Of a stretch of DNA of 64,000 nucleotides, positions 62,646 through 64,000 are shown piece after piece. Source of the DNA: Tissierellia bacterium (GTDB lineage Bacteria > Bacillota > Clostridia > Tissierellales > Peptoniphilaceae); NCBI GenBank assembly GCA_030537765.1, contig JAUNVH010000005.1, forward strand, positions 1-64,000. The letters are read 5' to 3'. Below the pieces are notes generated by a model. That model made no database searches. It was not told the origin of the DNA and worked only from the letters and a program-made list of their open reading frames with translations. Numbering within the stretch: position 1 is the stretch's first letter; every line of letters begins with the position of its first letter. The position numbers and the translations under genes are program-made.

Positions 62646-64000
62646 TTTTCATCAATCCCCTTAAAATATTTTTGTATAGATTCTTTAAGTTTCAAAACTG
62701 CTTCATCAATTGTCATATCTCTAAGTTGTGCCCCAGCACTTACTAAATGGCCACCGCCGCCCAGATATTCACAAATTATTTGCACAGACACATCGCCTAA
62801 GGATCTGCCCGATATATGGATATATTCTCCATAATCTAAAACTACGAACGAAGCTTTAACTCCTTCAACATCTAAAAGTTCATCTGCTGCTTGAGCCGCA
62901 ACTAAAAATGCACCTGGATCAGAAGTTTGCATCTTGCCAATGGCAATTCCGTCATAATATATTTCTGCACTATTTACTACTTCAGCTTTCAGTTTTAGAG
63001 ATTCCATAGATTCATTAAACAAAAGCTTAACTTTTGTCATATCGGCGCCTGCACGTCTTAACATCGATGCGGCTTCAAAAGTTCTAACTCCCGTTTGGAA
63101 CGAAAAATGTTTCGTGTCAACTACTATACCAGCCATTAATGCATTTGCTTCAAATGGCGTAACATTCAATTCTTCTTCCATATAATTTAGCATCTCAGTT
63201 ACCAATTCACATGTCGATGAGGCATATGGTTCGATATAGGTCAATACGCTGCGTTCAATAAACTCGGTTCCACGCCTGTGATGGTCGAGCACGACAATCT
63301 GTTCCATAATATCGATAATTTCTGGAGCCTCTGTAAAACTCGGCTTATGATTGTCAACCAATATCAATAATGAGCGCTTTCTATTTACATTTTCAATAGC
63401 CGTTTCCGATTTTACAATATGGTCAAATAGATCTGGCTGTTCTCTTTTGGCCTCCTCTACTAGTGAATCGATAGATGGATTGCTAGAATTTAATATTATA
63501 TAGCCATTCTTATTGCGGTTTTGAACGGAGCGCAAAATTCCTATCGCCGAACCAAAACAGTCCATATCGGCATTTTTATGCCCCATTATATAGACATCTT
63601 CTGCAGCATCTATAAGATTTCTTAAAGCAATTCCAATTACTCTCGCCTTAACTCTATTTCTGCTCTCGATAGCCTTAGATCTTCCTCCATAAAACTCATG
63701 TGATTCTTTGGCTCTAACTACAACTTGGTCACCGCCTCTGGCAAGCGCAATATCGACGCAAGAGCGCGATTCTTCATATGCAGTTATAAGCGGATCATCG
63801 TAATCTGATATGCCCATTGAAATTGTGGGCTTTATTGCAGTTTGACTTTTCATATCTCTAACTTTATCTAAAAGGCTAAAGTTTTCTTGTTTCATCGTTT
63901 CAAAAGTTTTACGAGTCAATATTACAATATATCTGCCATTTTCATATTTTCTAATAATTGCCTCTCTATCTCTAAAGTAGTCTATAATCATTTTGTCAAC
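62642..64000 (-). CDS. gdpP: Cyclic-di-AMP phosphodiesterase GdpP-like (C-terminal part, cut by window edge)
   Basis: The gene is open past the window edge (in-frame VDK before the first ATG), so only the last 450 or so residues are visible. They comprise a degenerate GGDEF-type region ([27 protein letters not shown]) and then DHH/DHHA1 catalytic domains with [34 protein letters not shown] and [13 protein letters not shown]. Full-length GdpP has about 650 residues with two membrane helices and a PAS domain, which lie outside. It degrades the messenger cyclic-di-AMP that controls osmolyte and potassium balance. Followed by rplI with a 4-base overlap. Confidence 0.93.
   Translation of the reverse strand, partial: VDKMIIDYFRDREAIIRKYENGRYIVILTRKTFETMKQENFSLLDKVRDMKSQTAIKPTISMGISDYDDPLITAYEESRSCVDIALARGGDQVVVRAKESHEFYGGRSKAIESRNRVKARVIGIALRNLIDAAEDVYIMGHKNADMDCFGSAIGILRSVQNRNKNGYIILNSSNPSIDSLVEEAKREQPDLFDHIVKSETAIENVNRKRSLLILVDNHKPSFTEAPEIIDIMEQIVVLDHHRRGTEFIERSVLTYIEPYASSTCELVTEMLNYMEEELNVTPFEANALMAGIVVDTKHFSFQTGVRTFEAASMLRRAGADMTKVKLLFNESMESLKLKAEVVNSAEIYYDGIAIGKMQTSDPGAFLVAAQAADELLDVEGVKASFVVLDYGEYIHISGRSLGDVSVQIICEYLGGGGHLVSAGAQLRDMTIDEAVLKLKESIQKYFKGIDEK

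Noticed and set aside
1-64000. CRISPR arrays, tRNA or rRNA genes, prophage or insertion sequences
   Set aside because: Reading both strands gave no regularly spaced repeats of the CRISPR type, no tRNA-like TPsiC/anticodon pattern, and no transposase or integrase family motif.

Overview
The window comes from an AT-rich, anaerobic, Gram-positive-type bacterium of the low-GC Firmicutes. Strong Shine-Dalgarno sites (AGGAGG) precede most genes. There are two T-box leaders, an L10 leader and a glmS ribozyme. The replication block dnaI-dnaD-dnaB-rplI-gdpP follows Firmicute order. A ferredoxin-linked 2-oxoacid oxidoreductase, a giant 2-hydroxyacyl-CoA dehydratase activase-like protein and an arginine deiminase operon suggest an amino-acid-fermenting anaerobe. 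A Tissierellia/Peptoniphilaceae-like host is my guess and is not proven by the sequence. No tRNA, rRNA, CRISPR array, prophage or intact insertion sequence was seen.

Layout. 0-2.1 kb: methylglyoxal synthase and a divergent HerA-type ATPase. 2.1-5.4 kb: an eroded stretch with a nonsense-interrupted membrane gene, a frameshifted ABC permease, the tail of a lost ABC ATPase, and a small XRE regulator/membrane-protein cassette. The cassette's promoter is overlaid by three sites spaced exactly 23 bp apart, and copies of one terminator flank it. 5.2-8.2 kb: two tandem mgtE magnesium channels. 8.3-10.5 kb: a universal stress protein and an ABC exporter broken by one in-frame TAA. 10.6-20.7 kb: mostly minus-strand housekeeping genes (C39-type protein, tdk, cyclophilin, MATE, map, TPR protein, rplJ-rplL with its leader, serS with its T-box), plus yhcC and a cysteine hydrolase on the plus strand. 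20.9-24.2 kb: a pair of ABC half-exporters. 24.2-26.7 kb: korA-korB. 27-29.6 kb: a T-box-controlled polar amino acid ABC importer. 29.6-34.4 kb: SLH protein, mnmA, glmM and cca. 34.5-41.7 kb: a LysR regulator divergent from a five-gene operon with a peptide/opine/nickel-type ABC importer, whose two ATPases are fused, plus a MATE exporter. 41.8-49.6 kb: secreted 5'-nucleotidase, giant activase and cytosolic alpha-amylase. 49.7-53.8 kb: glmS with its ribozyme, a CorC/HlyC-type protein and a lipoprotein. 53.8-58.1 kb: arginine deiminase operon led by a threonine-synthase-like enzyme. 58.3-64 kb: replication operon, entering the window inside gdpP.

How the genes fit together. Arginine deiminase, ornithine carbamoyltransferase and carbamate kinase would make ATP from arginine. 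KorAB would oxidise 2-oxoacids with ferredoxin. The activase may serve 2-hydroxyacid fermentation. Import of polar amino acids appears to be gated by uncharged tRNA through the T-box. The least ordinary items are the importer-plus-MATE operon, the threonine-synthase-like gene inside the arginine operon, the 23-bp operator array, the acidic tail on ribosomal protein L10, and the cluster of recently broken genes in the first 10.5 kb.
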